From Saccoglossus kowalevskii (Eukaryota > Hemichordata > Enteropneusta > Harrimaniidae): DNA of 20,093 nt. The notes under the pieces are model-generated. The model was given only the letters and a program-made list of their open reading frames with translations. It ran no database searches and had not been told where the DNA came from. This document shows, in pieces, positions 1-10,677 of this stretch (position 1 is its first letter; the number at the start of each line of letters is the position of its first letter). Position numbers and translations under genes: made by a program. The stretch is taken from NCBI RefSeq assembly GCF_000003605.2, contig NW_003137822.1:1027954-1048046 (forward strand), given 5' to 3'.

Positions 1-75
1 TTAACACTCTTTTTTGCTGTACTTTTCTTATGAAAATCTTTTTACGGGGAGGCAATAAAGTTATTATTATTAGTA
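1..75 (+). mobile_element. Probable LINE (non-LTR retrotransposon) 3' tail, cut by the window edge
   Basis: The stretch ends in GGGGAGGCAATAAAG followed by a run of TTA triplets. An AATAAA-like signal running straight into a short triplet tail is the usual 3' end of several non-LTR retrotransposon families in invertebrates. Only the tail lies inside the window, so the clade cannot be named and no reverse transcriptase is visible. It could instead be the 3' end of a host transcript. The triplet tail rather than poly(A) favours a LINE. Confidence 0.45.
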
Positions 76-490
76 AGAAACGAGTTCTTGAAATGTTTCG
101 TAATATGAAAATGTGCGACAGCATGATTGTGTTTCTGTCATCAGTCATACGCGACAATGATGGGCGAATAATTACAAGTTAGTCAGTCGCCGATGTAGCT
201 GTCGCTGCTACAACTAAAATGTTGCAATTGGAGTTCAATGCTACGATACAGGAAAATACAAACCAGCCGGTGCATGCTCTGATCGACCGCCTTTATTATA
301 AATTTCACACGTTATTCAGAGCTCACACCAATACCTTCTCAACTTGAATCCTATGCAGCCCTCAAAACAGTACAGAAAAACGCCAGGAGCAAAGTTTAGC
401 TCGATACATTGCGCTCAAAGCAACTGCGCGATGAATCGAACAAGGTCAACAAGCAACTTCTCGGAGAATCAGATGGCGCAGCTCAATAAC
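76..490. other. Unrecognised stretch with weak coding-like frames
   Basis: On + one frame from about 72 to 345 is open except for a single TAG near 180, and a different frame is open from about 344 to 562 (72 codons). The residues (for example SVADVAVAATTKMLQ) look mildly protein-like but match no family I know, and the frames do not agree with each other. This is either a decayed coding remnant or chance. I would not call a gene. Confidence 0.2.
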
Positions 491-493
491 ATT

Positions 494-663
494 AACCAAT
501 CACGATCGATTCCCGAGCCGCTGCAGATCAACAGCAAATTGACTCCATTTATGAATATGTAACGGTTGGCCCGAACGCACGGCACAGTTGGAGGCGTTGC
601 CTATTCAGAATTTGTCATGAACCAATCACAAGTCGTAACCTCGTAACCAGTCTATGATTGGTT
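494..663. promoter_or_regulatory. Cluster of three CCAAT-type boxes, two forming an inverted repeat
   Basis: AACCAATCAC occurs at 494-503 and AACCAATCA again at 620-628. Its exact reverse complement TGATTGGTT lies at 655-663, so the last two form a 9-bp inverted repeat with a 26-base gap. Each fits the core of an NF-Y site (CCAATCA). The segment is somewhat GC-richer than its surroundings. No convincing gene follows on either strand, so a promoter role is inference only. Confidence 0.25.
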
Positions 664-1114
664 GTTGACATATTTTGACAATACTCTCGCCGAGTACCGT
701 TTTAAAGTATTACATGTACATGACACCCCGGGTCAATTGATTATTTTAAACCCACAATCCTCCAGGCGAAGCACACGATGCATTCGAACAGACATTATTA
801 GCAATGTCATTGAAATTACATACCAAATGTGTACTTGGTTAATAGAAATTAAAATGTAGAGATTGATTCTAAAAAAGTAACAGACCACATGCTTGATTAT
901 CATGCAAATTAGCTAATTGATATGCCTTGATTTATTCCAAAATCAGGCCTGTGCTTGTGATGTATCTGTGAATTCAATTTTGTTTCAATCAAACCAATTA
1001 TTCTTGAGATATTGGTGGAACATGATTCAACACAAATGAAATGTGAAGTGTTTTAGGTAAAAAACTCACCATCCATCATTCTTGTTGATGTACATGTAGC
1101 ACCAGAAGATACTG
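664..1114. other. Non-coding AT-rich DNA, nothing recognised
   Basis: Only short chance frames are present, the longest 65 codons near 662-859 with no family resemblance. No splice-flanked exon, repeat or RNA gene was seen. Confidence 0.5.
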
Positions 1115-1158
1115 TAAAAAAAATATATTTTTTTTTTACTTTTACTTTTACTCTTTTA
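1115..1158. repeat. Low-complexity A/T tract with TTTTAC steps
   Basis: A run of A, then ATATA, then a run of T makes a nearly self-complementary segment. It leads into three TTTTAC-like steps. It is simple-sequence DNA prone to length change. Confidence 0.8.
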
Positions 1159-2177
1159 AATCATGTAAGATAACATTAGTATTATGTTAATGCTTATAAT
1201 ATTCAAAACAAAGCCCTTAAATACATGCTATGCTGAAGTGTATTTAAAGAGCAGCAATTTGGGTGAGAATGTTAAACCTTAGTAATTTGTATAATGCATA
1301 TTTCCCTGGTGTATGTTGATTGACACCATGGCCACAAACTACACATTCTGCTGGAATGGCCACATTATTTTCGAAGTTTTGCATCTGCATATTTTACATA
1401 ACCCAGCACACTAGTAAATACGAACAGAACCATTGTGAATCAATTATTAACATATTTTTTTAAAGTTTCAGACATGCATCAAACAATTATCTATAGCCAA
1501 ATAAAGAGTGTTTAAAATTACAATGGACAAAAACTTAATGTTATATACGTTTGTAAAGATATATTCATGAACTCACATGATCTACATCTATTGGACACTG
1601 AACATTTTCTATATTGATTACAACCAATTCTACACCCACAACTAGGGATACCCTCATGGTCCAATCCATAATACTATTAATGAAAACAAAAATAATCTAG
1701 TTGCAGTTGCATGTTGGAGTATTTCCCCAAGACCTAAAATAAAATACACAGTACTAGACTCAATGAAAGATATTAGATAACATAAAAGAATGTTTATATT
1801 CATAATCACACCCACAAACCCTTAACATATTTTGTATTAATTCAGCATTCTGAGCATAATATTGAAAGTGATTTGTAGGTTATATAGAATCAACACGTTT
1901 GAAAGAACGCTGAGCTACAACAATCATATGATATTGTAAATGCCCATTTCATGAGTGATTGTGGGCTTCCTTGAACTTGTTGCCTACACAAAATTATTTA
2001 TAATAAATAAATATACATCATATGTATCATTGCATTGAGATTGTTGTTGCCAATCATCATCTAAAATTGACACAAGCATAACATGTTCTATATCAGTGAA
2101 ATGTTATACGTGTTCAACAACATAAATAACTGGTATAATAGTGTGTACATCCAGGGAGCTACACTGGTACATCAAAG
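1159..2177. other. Non-coding AT-rich DNA, nothing recognised
   Basis: All six frames are dense with stops. I saw no transposon protein, RNA gene or tandem repeat. Confidence 0.5.
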
Positions 2178-2205
2178 CATGGAGGTACAAACAAACACCT
2201 CCATG
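2178..2205. repeat. Short perfect hairpin, 9-bp arms with a 10-base loop
   Basis: CATGGAGGT at 2178-2186 pairs exactly with ACCTCCATG at 2197-2205 around the loop ACAAACAAAC. The loop is A/C-only and cannot pair with itself. No function is known. A run of CCATGA steps follows immediately. Confidence 0.6.
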
Positions 2206-2393
2206 ATCCATGAGTGACCATGACCATGACCTTTTATTCCTTTTATTTAACTTATGTATCTTGCTTTTTTTTAGATAAAATTTAATGTATGTTAACCCTT
2301 TACAATGTATCTGACTCAATGCATTAGATATGAGCAGATATTGGGGAACCCCGTACAGGGTTCATTCTAAACAGGTCAGTATTGTTTTCATAT

Positions 2394-2700
2394 TGTCGCA
2401 TACGACTTGTTTACCACTTCCGTGTGATTGAGAATGTTCTAGAACCGTACTGTGTCTGGGTGGAATTTTTAGAAACTGGTTGAATAGGTAATGGAACATT
2501 CTAGAAATTTGTAGTAAGTTCCAGACTCATTATGTATGCTGATGTAATGGTCTATTTATAGACAGTGTGGGTATATATAGGGGAGTTGTTCAGCACTGAG
2601 ATCAGATCGGAGATCTCGTTGAATTGTATTGGAGTTTAAGTATCTAGTTATTGGAGTAGTGGAGTTTTACCGCGTTATTGTACTTGATGTTTGCAGAGTA
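2394..2700 (+). repeat. Probable 5' LTR or LTR promoter part of the Ty3/gypsy fossil
   Basis: The block begins near TGTCGCATACGAC and holds a TATA-like GTATATATAG at 2571-2580, about where a U3/R boundary would fall. GT-rich sequence resembling R/U5 follows. Just before it, at 2345-2362, lies a small GAACCC...GGGTTC hairpin. The 3' LTR boundary and the primer-binding site could not be fixed, and the true LTR may run on to about 2860. No second copy of it occurs in the window. Confidence 0.4.
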
Positions 2701-3419
2701 TAATAATACCAGTACCAGTTGAAACCTCATCTGTTGGCTCCGTGTTCGTATTTTATCATCGCCGCCAGGGAAGTCTTTTTGTTACTGTTGCCATTCTGGT
2801 ATTTGAACCATCACACCTGTACTATACCAATTACGGTAATATTACGTTGCGTGTGACACATATGCAGATTGAATCTGAATATATTGACTGTACAATTTTG
2901 CCATCCATTGCTGTATCTTATCAATCTGTTACTACCTGAGTTCAGAGAACACTCAGATGTGATTTTGAGATTGGATTTTTCAAATTATTTACATTTGTTG
3001 ATGAATGTTTCTATGAGGTTTGTATTCCAGTGTTTTCAGACGTTGTTGTCAGTGATCAGCTGGCCCACTGATTCCAAGTAGCTTAAATACATTGGGAAGC
3101 ATGCTTTGTATTCCTAAAAAAATGATAATGTGAGAAACTTTTGTGACTATTTGATGTGTGTATATTTGCAGTGCATATTTCCAACAACCTGTCAAGTGAG
3201 AATTGTTCCGTATTTTTGCTTTTGATCCAAATATGGCGTCATTCTACACAGGAATTGTCATTGGTGATGTCACATGACCTTCCACTACCTCCGGAGCACT
3301 TGAAGCTACAAATTATCACACAACTCAGTCACATCCCGAAATATGCGTCACATCTGGTGCCGGGACCTGGATCTAGCAATGCAGACTGACATCACACCAA
3401 GTATGTGGTGTCCTAGTGT
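2701..3419 (+). other. Presumed U5 and leader region of the Ty3/gypsy fossil
   Basis: This lies between the LTR-like block and the first gag-like residues. Several short frames are open, the longest 82 codons at 2691-2939, but none looks like a conserved protein. I could not identify a primer-binding site, so its assignment to the element rests on position. Confidence 0.35.
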
Positions 3420-4130
3420 TTAGCCTCTGGATGACCACTAAAGTATTGGTAGAGGACTGGATCGGAGACATGGAATACTTATTCCCAACAGGGATGATGC
3501 CTGACCCACTACAGTTGTAAGGCATCTAAGTGGTGAAGCCCGGAAGTTAATACTTAACTTACCACCCGGTCAGCAGTCTCCCAGCTGTGCTTTTGAGGAA
3601 CTTCAAGCATGGTGAACTGTCCATGGATCCCATGGGGGTAACTTTTATGAGCGGCAACAGCTACCAGACGAATCTGCAGGTTCTTATGCCATTGCTCTGG
3701 AAGATCTACTATGCAAGGTAGAAGATAAAATACAGCATGGACAACCATACCCTGGCAGAGACGATAAAACTCACTCAACATTTCATGTAAGGGCTACAAA
3801 ACCAGACAGTTTTCCAACGATCAGCACCATTGAAGACAAGACAAATATCCTTCACTGAGCTTCGAGCTGAGCTCCAACATCTAGCCAGACAAGAAAGACC
3901 CACATCAACAAAAGCCAAGAAGGATCAAAGTCAACCACATTGGGTGAGAAATTCACGATTCTCCAGTTAAAGTTACATCATCCACATGTAAATACCAAAA
4001 TATGACCCAGGTGACTCAACCGCTACAACAAATTGCATTGCGTCAGGAGCAGCAAGCTGACAGGTTAGCCAAACTAGAGCAGAAAATGCACAAACAAATG
4101 CAATCAACCTTCAATTAGCACTGAAACCAG
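3420..4130 (+). pseudogene. gag-like section of the Ty3/gypsy fossil
   Basis: Short runs such as GEARKLILNLPPGQQ and YAIALEDLL, and the later Q/K-rich stretch QEQQADRLAKLEQK, are what capsid and coiled-coil parts of metazoan Ty3/gypsy Gag look like. The family's Gag forms the particle shell that packages the RNA. This section is broken and non-functional. No clear CCHC zinc knuckle is visible at its end. Confidence 0.7.
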
Positions 4131-4239
4131 CCAGCACAACAAACCCATTACCTATGACGAAACAATTAAACCATTAAACAAATGGTGCCTGTGAAAGAGG
4201 GACATTTCGTAAGTGTTGTTGAAGCTTGTCCCCTAATTA

Positions 4240-4545
4240 ATCCATGTTAGATTCGTCTCTGAACCAAGCTGGAGTAGTGGTAGTACAACAATTTGTTGGG
4301 CTTTTGAACGAGACAGAGGTGGAAGTTAATGGTAATGGTTGTCTTACACTAGTTGACTCTTGCTTACAAGTCATGACCATGACCAAAGCTTTCCTCGCTA
4401 GTCATCCTCAACTATCCAGTATGAAGCTTGAATCTACAGCAGGACAAAGTGTACCGCATTATGGTGTGTTTCATTTGAACTTGACATCATTTGTGGTTCA
4501 TACAACTGAGTATCCTGATTGGAATAAATGTCATAAGGACTAGCC
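4240..4545 (+). pseudogene. Aspartic protease section of the Ty3/gypsy fossil
   Basis: One frame of 99 codons is open here. It contains LVDSCLQVMTMTK, matching the flap-proximal active-site neighbourhood of Ty3/gypsy proteases (usually LVDTGS or LIDTGS), followed by FLASHP and GVFHLNLT, which agree with linker residues of the family. The position between gag-like and reverse-transcriptase-like parts supports it. It belongs to a broken element. Confidence 0.65.
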
Positions 4546-5720
4546 AAAATGACTTGAGAGCCTTTTATGGTCGTTGCTACCACGGTCGTGTCAAACAGAC
4601 CTCGGAGGTATGGTACTCAGCATACAGAGACCTAGGGAAAGTGGAACTATGTGGTAAAACGGGATTTATCGGACAAGCCAAATACAGTGGCCGTTAACCT
4701 ATGACTATACCTCCTGGAGAAGAAGTTCACATCCCTTGCCAGGTTCCCAAAGGACCAGCAAAGTTGACGTAAACTACCCTTATCGAAAGCCCACGCACTA
4801 GAGTACTTCCTGACGGTTTAGCAATTGGAAAAGTGGTGTTTGATGTAGAGGATGGACACACCAATGTAAGGGCATGCAATTATTCTTCAAAATATGTGGT
4901 TAACTGGCCCAAGACTTGTGTAGCAGAGCTGCATGCAATAATCAGTGCAACCCACACTGCTCTAGGCAACAAACCTAAAGTATCGTCCAGCAGTTCAAGT
5001 CCTATGTTGCTGTGCCTTAGCATGGCTGAAACATCTAAGAACAATCTTCCTCCCGTCGACTTTCTGACAATGCTACTGTTTATAGTTCTAATCAGCAAAA
5101 TGCACTCAAGCTGCTGATGTCGAAGAATAATGATGTATTTTCAAAACACTATGGACGAACAACAGCCAGCATGAGATACCACTGGTGGACAACCAGCTCC
5201 TTTGCTTGCCAATATGTTGCATCCCTCCTGCTTAATATCAGGAAATCAAAAAGCACATTGGAGACATGGAGACTGCAGGAGTGTTAATGCCAAGCAGGAA
5301 TTCATATGCATCACTAATTGTGATTGTTTGGGGAAAAAGATGGCACTCCTAGAATATGTATTGATTGCAGGCAACTCAACCAGCGTTCTATCAGAGATAT
5401 GATTATCCTCTTCAGAGATACTTATTCTCTTCCGTTTATTGATGATGCACTGGAAGCACTTGGGAAAGCAAAGTTTTTCTCAACACTCGATCTCACCTCA
5501 GGGTATTGACAAGTGGAAATAGCTGAAAAGGATAAACCAAAGACGGAATTCACAACACCCATGGGTCTGTTTGAGGCATAATGGATGTCTTTTGGCTTAT
5601 CAAACGCTTCAGCGTCCTTCAGTAAGCTTATAATGGCTTGCCTGGCTGATCAATACTTAAGTGTTAATTTACGGAAATCTGCTGTATTTGTGAGCTTGCC
5701 AAATGAGGGCGCTATATATG
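4546..5720 (+). pseudogene. Protease-RT linker and partial reverse transcriptase of the Ty3/gypsy fossil
   Basis: The linker shows PPGEEVHIPC-like residues and GLAIGKVVFDVEDG near 4820-4860. Reverse transcriptase motifs follow: CIDCRQLNQRSIRD near 5350, FSTLDLTSGY near 5480, TPMGLFEA near 5560 and FGLSNASASF near 5590, which are the fingers and palm of a Ty3/gypsy RT. The recognisable protein stops near 5700 and what follows is AT-rich non-coding DNA. It is broken and incomplete. Confidence 0.85.
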
Positions 5721-6187
5721 AATTGTAAACCATTGAACACAACAAATAATAAATAGTAAAAATCACAAAGAAACAATTTCGCACCATTCACGCCCATTTA
5801 ACAACAGTGTAATGGCTCGCTTTACGCTAATACTACTGGCATAAAATGTTATCATCTGGGCCGTTGAACAACATACTCACGCCAATGTACTACTAACTGT
5901 TAATTTATTCAATTTCAAAAACGAGTTGCAGATCTGGGTTTATGAGATTGAACACTACGAAAGACTTGAATGCTAATAAAATTTATTTTTGTTAAAATGT
6001 AGAGGTCGCAATATACATTATCGTTTTGTACATCTGAAATTAATGCTATCTGTCGATCATGCAACGATGGGATGGACAAACTAATTCTACAGGCGGCAAT
6101 AAAAAAGGAAAAAAAACCAAGAAACTACAAGTGAAAGCACAAGCTATAGAACGGCAACCATGTACATTGGTTTATCCTCGTTAATAA
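5721..6187. other. Non-coding AT-rich DNA after the fossil
   Basis: There is no recognisable continuation of the retroelement and no other protein. A-rich runs occur near 6100-6120. I see nothing else. Confidence 0.45.
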
Positions 6188-6325
6188 CAAGTGCAAGTGA
6201 AAGTCAAAATACAAATGAACTTTTCAAAATGCAAATACAAGTCAAAATCCCAATGCAATGAACTTTTAAATGCAAATGAAAGGTCAAATTGTAATTGAAG
6301 TCAAAATTGTATGATAAATGAAAAG
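6188..6325. repeat. Degenerate A-rich tandem repeat (CAAGTCAAAATGCAAATG-like unit)
   Basis: The words GTCAAAAT, GCAAATG/ACAAATG and GAACTTTT recur in the same order about every 20-40 bases, at roughly 6200, 6240, 6260 and 6300. Units vary in length and sequence, so this is an old, decayed minisatellite. A minus-strand frame (6204-6476) is open across it and looks like a by-product of the repeat rather than a gene. Confidence 0.5.
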
Positions 6326-6689
6326 ATTTAGTCAAGACCCTCCTTGGTTGCCATATATCAGCTCTCGCAATTGTTAGCCTAGCATACCTCAAAACAAAAT
6401 TGTTAATTTGCCCTGGAAGAAGTTTTGCTATTGAAATGCTGTAGACATGCCATTTTGTGATTATTTCAGTGGTCATGCATCCTAATACATTTTGTCTTTA
6501 GCAGGACAACACAAGGGATTTTCTAGTGTCACAAGGTCTGTATTAAAATACATTCACTGTGGTCAGTTAATGATAAAATCCACTATATGACAGCGAGGTA
6601 GGATATGACAGCTGAGATAGATTTTTTCTATTTACATACGGTACATTTATGTTGCGATTATTTCAATTTCCCCGGTACAGTGAAGACTC
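6326..6689. other. Non-coding DNA, nothing recognised
   Basis: No frame, repeat or RNA gene stands out on either strand. Confidence 0.45.
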
Positions 6690-7830
6690 GTGACCTGCAC
6701 GTGATGGAAATCACGTCACAGTGACTTTGGAACCCTGTTTCAGGGATCGTCGGAAATAACTGTAAAGCTACCGAGGTGGCAGTCTGAACCGGAGAAATGC
6801 TAAATGCATTCTATTATACAGAGCAATCGTTTTGAATTGACTTCCAGTAGTTTACTGCGAATGTGTGGAACGTGACACTACATTGTGTAATTGAGTGGTG
6901 TCAATTATCCCTGTGCATCGAATGGTTCCGGCGTTAAGTTCCAGCGTATTGTGATGTTAATCCCAGGTGTAGGACTATATAATGCGTGAATGCCACGTCA
7001 TTGGGTTTGCTTCTTCAGACATCACGGTGGAGGAAGACCCTTGACAAAGTTGGTCCCAGATTCTTGAAGTTGTGGTGACGCACATGGCTGTTCGAATATT
7101 CCCTGAAGACTTACCAGCGCTGGGTTTCTGCGAGCGAATGTTCTCGACGCCTAACATCGTTTCTTCGTCAGTTCTGCTATCCTGGGGGTGACTGCACTCA
7201 GTTTTCCGTACAACGAGCACCGACTTCCATCACGGACATAACCACAAGTCGTACGGACACAACTGTGAGTCGCATGCAACCACACTTTCCATTAGTCTAG
7301 GGCACTAGCTGTCAAATGTATCTGTATCTGTTATGACTATTCTATTTTACGTGCACAAACTGGTTAATTAAGACAACAATTGAAACGGGGATTGCCGTAT
7401 TTTGTTTGAAAGTTGTGGAGCTACACCACGAAGTCTAATTATTATTAATCTATCATTTATTATAAGTTACCCGCTCGTGTTTGTGAGCTCGGGGGCATGT
7501 TTCCACCATATGCGCTGGTGCTCATAACCCCCAGCGAACCGTATATATTTATTTCCCTTGTTTAGGGAGCGAACCGTATATATTTATTTCCCTTATTTAA
7601 GGAGCGGTTAATGTTATTTGTAATACATTTGTTTTCCGTGATTAATTAAATTCCTTTACTTGTTACTGATTAGTTCGTCTTCTCTAGTATGCTGTGTTTG
7701 TATGTTCGTATTCCCAAACATATTGCTGAACAGGTCACAACTACTCATTTAGAGGTATAAACCATTAATTTGGTACGGGTAAAAGAACCCCGCAAAACGA
7801 GTGATATTTGGAACCCGACATTTAGACATT
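6690..7830 (+). mobile_element. Possible solo LTR or LTR-like promoter block
   Basis: This is less AT-rich than its flanks and sharply bounded. A TATATAA at 6976-6982 is followed about 30 bases on by GC-richer transcribed-looking sequence. A 35-bp tandem duplication lies at 7533-7602. The 3' end reads GGTACGGGTAAAAGAACCCC then TTTGGAACCCGACA at about 7808-7821, resembling the end of an LTR next to a primer-binding site. No protein of any element follows or precedes it directly. It does not resemble the LTR at 2394. A host promoter is an alternative reading. Confidence 0.3.
7533..7602. repeat. 35-bp tandem duplication (two copies)
   Basis: Copy one (7533-7567) and copy two (7568-7602) both read AGCGAACCGTATATATTTAT then TTCCCTT, and differ at two or three positions near the end of the unit. 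A few bases of a third unit (AGCGG) follow. The divergence is low, so the duplication is younger than most repeats nearby. Confidence 0.85.
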
Positions 7831-9620
7831 CGTATAATTTATCCAAATATTTAAATCAACCTCGTGACATCTAGTAACAACAAGAAGTAATGTAATTTCA
7901 AAGAAAATTATAAATCTTGTTAATATCAATGAGAATAATCCACCAGCATATTACATCAAACTAACAAAGCCTAGTAGCCATAATTCACAAATTACTAAGT
8001 AACTAGTAAAAATCAAAATATGTCGGCTGAGAAATGATGCTATAAAATGTATTAGCGCCTGACTACTTCCATGGTGGCCATATTTGACTTCAAAAATACC
8101 CAACCATCAAAATTTGTGTGTACAAGCAGTGCGAGTTACACAATCCTATTTGGTTCAGACTAACATTGGTAACTCATTTCAGCTTACTATATGGCTTTTT
8201 AACAGATCTTTGAACGCAATACATAGATAATTGTGTACTAGCATATCATTGAAACCGATCTGTGTGTTGTGATGCAAGATGGTCTGACAAAAATGTTTGT
8301 TCTGTTGGCGTGTATATATTTCACATTCATGCTGTTAACGTTGGGACATAACTTTATATACACAGTTTTTGTTTGAAATGATTACTGATCAATTGTCAGC
8401 CTTAAATATGAGCTTGCCAGATACTCAGACTTGCCTGTTCCATAGTTACATGTACCTATAATTAAAAGTTAAAAAATCCCTATTTTGCGAGTCATCCCTG
8501 AATATACTTAAGGTAACCAAAACCCAAATAAGAGTGTGATAATACGCATTTTGAGTTTAATATTTTGGAAAATATTGAACATTTCTGGAAATTTATTTGA
8601 AAATTAGCTGTTTACTTATTATAATTATATGGTTAATTTATTTTGTTTAAATCCATGTAAACTAATACGTAATGTCAAATTATTGTTTCAAATTAGGGGA
8701 ATAGAAGCTTGCTTTAATTATTATCTGTAACAATTATATGTACAAGAAAATCAAAATCTGTTTATTTGTTTGAGGTTAAGTATTTGTTCTACAATAAAAT
8801 ATTTCAGAAAAAAAATTAAAGGGGCCTATGTCCAATTTTAGTTTTTCAATGTAATGTCAGTGTTGTTTAATTTAAGTAATCTAATGATTAATTTAGATTA
8901 CAGATTATGTTTGGCGATTCATATATATTGTGCGGTCTCATAAAAATAAACTTGTTTTTGTTTATATTCAGCAGGAGTGTGTACTTTGTTGGACAATGGA
9001 AAAAGTATTTCGAATCTATGTATGCCGAGACATTCCGCAATAATCGGAGGGTAATTATGTTCCCCCAACGCAAATGAAGTTTTGGGGATGGAGAAGTGTG
9101 TACCCTTACAAAAACGTGATATTCTGTGTCATGTGCACAATACAGGGATGGTGCGTTGACCAAAAATGCCATATTATAAGTGCTGCTTAAGAAATTACCA
9201 TATTCGAAAACCAAATAAATTACCATAGAGCTTTAAAACTTCCGGGAAGCTATGACAGTGATAGTACAAAAAGATTTACCGTAACAAATAATGAAAATAC
9301 ATTTTGCATTGAATAGAAGTATGTCATATATATACGATTGACACTGGTGTACATAATAAGTTGGGTAACTGTCATCATTAAGGAGTTCAATCAGACTGTC
9401 CTGAGCAGAGCATTCTAAAATTGCGAAAGAAAACAATGTTATTTTCATGGTACATTTAGTTGCAATTACTGTATTTGTGCATACGCAATATGGTTTTAAA
9501 ACTTGCATTATATTCCGTGTGCACAATAGACTAAATGCAGTCTATTATCATGAGACTTGAGTCAGTGCGAGCATGCGAGTTCCCATGGTGGTGTACTGAA
9601 CTAGAGGAGATCAGTGATGA
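7831..9620. other. Long AT-rich stretch with no recognised gene
   Basis: Two minus-strand frames are open (8888-9226, 112 codons; 9233-9526, 97 codons). Their composition (rich in Ile, Tyr, Asn, Phe) is what AT-rich DNA gives by chance, and neither shows a motif or splice edges. A 9-bp inverted repeat GTAATCTAA/TTAGATTAC lies at 8876-8901. CATGGTGGCCATATTTGACT near 8070 resembles a word common in dispersed repeats, but this cannot be proved here. Confidence 0.45.
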
Positions 9621-9634
9621 CACAGAATTCTGTG
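9621..9634. repeat. Perfect 14-bp palindrome
   Basis: CACAGAATTCTGTG is exactly its own reverse complement. It could be a dimeric protein site, but nothing near it supports a promoter. Confidence 0.6.
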
Positions 9635-9781
9635 CTGTTTACGTATTTATGTAGTGAAGAACAAGGCCATTCTTGAGTGCACGAGGAAGAGCCCACTGAA
9701 TGGCTGGATTCCAGGCTAAGTGCACAAAGATTTAGAAATAATATTAGCTAACACTAATTTGTAAGCTACACTACTCGCAAT

Positions 9782-10230
9782 CTAGTCTTCATCAGTTGAA
9801 ATACCAGCATCATCCTTACCTTGAGAATGAAACCATGGAGTTTGACATCCACAATATCAACTCGAAGATCCTTTACAAATAGAAGCTGAATCTTGTCCAC
9901 ATATTTTACCAATTATAGCTGGATGCAAGGGTAAAGGCAGCTACAGCAGCACCTAGAATTTCATAAAGTCCACCATACACATTTCTTTGGTTGCTGGTTG
10001 GTAGTAAATACCCAGTTGCAGTGGTTATAGCCATATCTAACTTAGCTTCCATGAATTTCTCGAATAACAGTTTGTACCTCCATATATTTTACCATGTGCT
10101 GCAATGCGGTGTAATCCTTGCAATTCTTTATGAGTTGAGTTGTTGTAGCTGTACTAGTAGAAGGCATGCTATCATCATGTACTTGCAGTTGACATGTGGT
10201 CTTTAGAAGGTACAGGTGACTGAGGCTCTC
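9782..10230 (-). pseudogene. 3' exon region of an unrecognised gene, decayed
   Basis: A strong splice acceptor (T-run then TTTTCAG) lies just above 10230. Joined in phase to the exon at 10678-10807, the reading is REPQSPVPSKDHMSTAST and then a TGA ending at 10175. Protein-like sequence nevertheless continues in other frames: DSMPSTSTATTTQLIKNC, then KFMEAKLDMAITTATGYL and NVYGGLYEILGAAVAAF, then PAIIGKICGQDSASIC, and finally YCGCQTPWFHSQGKDD before a TAG at 9782-9784. Either the true protein ends at 10175 and the rest is UTR, or an older, longer exon has suffered several frameshifts. I favour the second. I do not recognise the family. Confidence 0.4.
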
Positions 10231-10677
10231 CTGAAAATAAAAAAAAATATATCGCAAATGCCCTATTAGGATTAGAAGTGCATCTGTAATATAAAGCACA
10301 TGTAAACACTAAATTAAATGTACATTAAAATACAACCTTTTTCTGTCATCATCATCACACCGTAATAAAAGTCAATATATGCCAATGTACAAATACAGAA
10401 TTCTGGAAAGATGATAGCATATTGTAGTATCCATACTCTAATAATGATTTGTTAACTGTTTTTGTTTGAATTTTGTACAAAGGTAAGTGTCAGAGAAAAG
10501 TGGGAATACAGTTGAAAAATAGAACGAAATGGCCAACAGTATGTCAGAACAAATTAACATGTATATGTTTTTGCCATATGTCTGTATAAGACTTGTCTGT
10601 GTCTGTCCAAGTATGTCCTATAAATTACATGGACAAACACACAGAACTACGACTCATTAATTAAAAGTAGTACTTAC
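10231..10677 (-). other. Probable intron between unknown-gene exons
   Basis: It starts with donor GTAAGTAC just below 10678 and ends with the T-rich TTTTCAG acceptor just above 10230. It is 447 bases, AT-rich, with stops in every frame and no insertion recognised. Confidence 0.45.

Larger units (their letters stand above)
2390..5720 (+). mobile_element. Ty3/gypsy-type LTR retrotransposon fossil, incomplete
   Basis: An LTR-like promoter block is followed, in the usual order, by gag-like, aspartic protease and reverse transcriptase sections, all on +. Short stretches match metazoan Ty3/gypsy polyproteins: GEARKLILNLPPGQQ in gag, LVDSCLQVMTMTK in the protease region, FSTLDLTSGY and FGLSNASASF in the reverse transcriptase. 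The copy is broken, with many lesions, and cannot be active. No RNase H, integrase or second LTR is recognisable in the next 1.5 kb, so the 3' half is missing or lies elsewhere. The number of lesions suggests an old insertion. An absolute age cannot be given without the second LTR. Confidence 0.85.

Noticed and set aside
2104-2319. 71-codon minus-strand frame spanning the 2178-2205 hairpin
   Set aside because: Contains low-complexity Ser/Trp and Lys runs and no motif; a chance frame.
2345-6750. GAACCC...GGGTTC hairpin at 2345-2362 and the similar word near 6730 as the two ends of one element
   Set aside because: The flanking sequences are unrelated and the second copy is imperfect. The similarity covers too few bases to pair them as LTRs.
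6975-7220. 81-codon minus-strand frame in the GC-richer block
   Set aside because: GC-richer sequence has fewer stops. The residues resemble no family, and the block reads better as an LTR-like or promoter region.
8888-9226. 112-codon minus-strand open frame
   Set aside because: Its composition is that of AT-rich DNA, with no motif, no splice edges and no promoter. It looks like a chance frame.
9233-9526. 97-codon minus-strand open frame
   Set aside because: Same reasons: Ile/Tyr/Cys/Ser-rich with no recognisable domain and no supporting signals.
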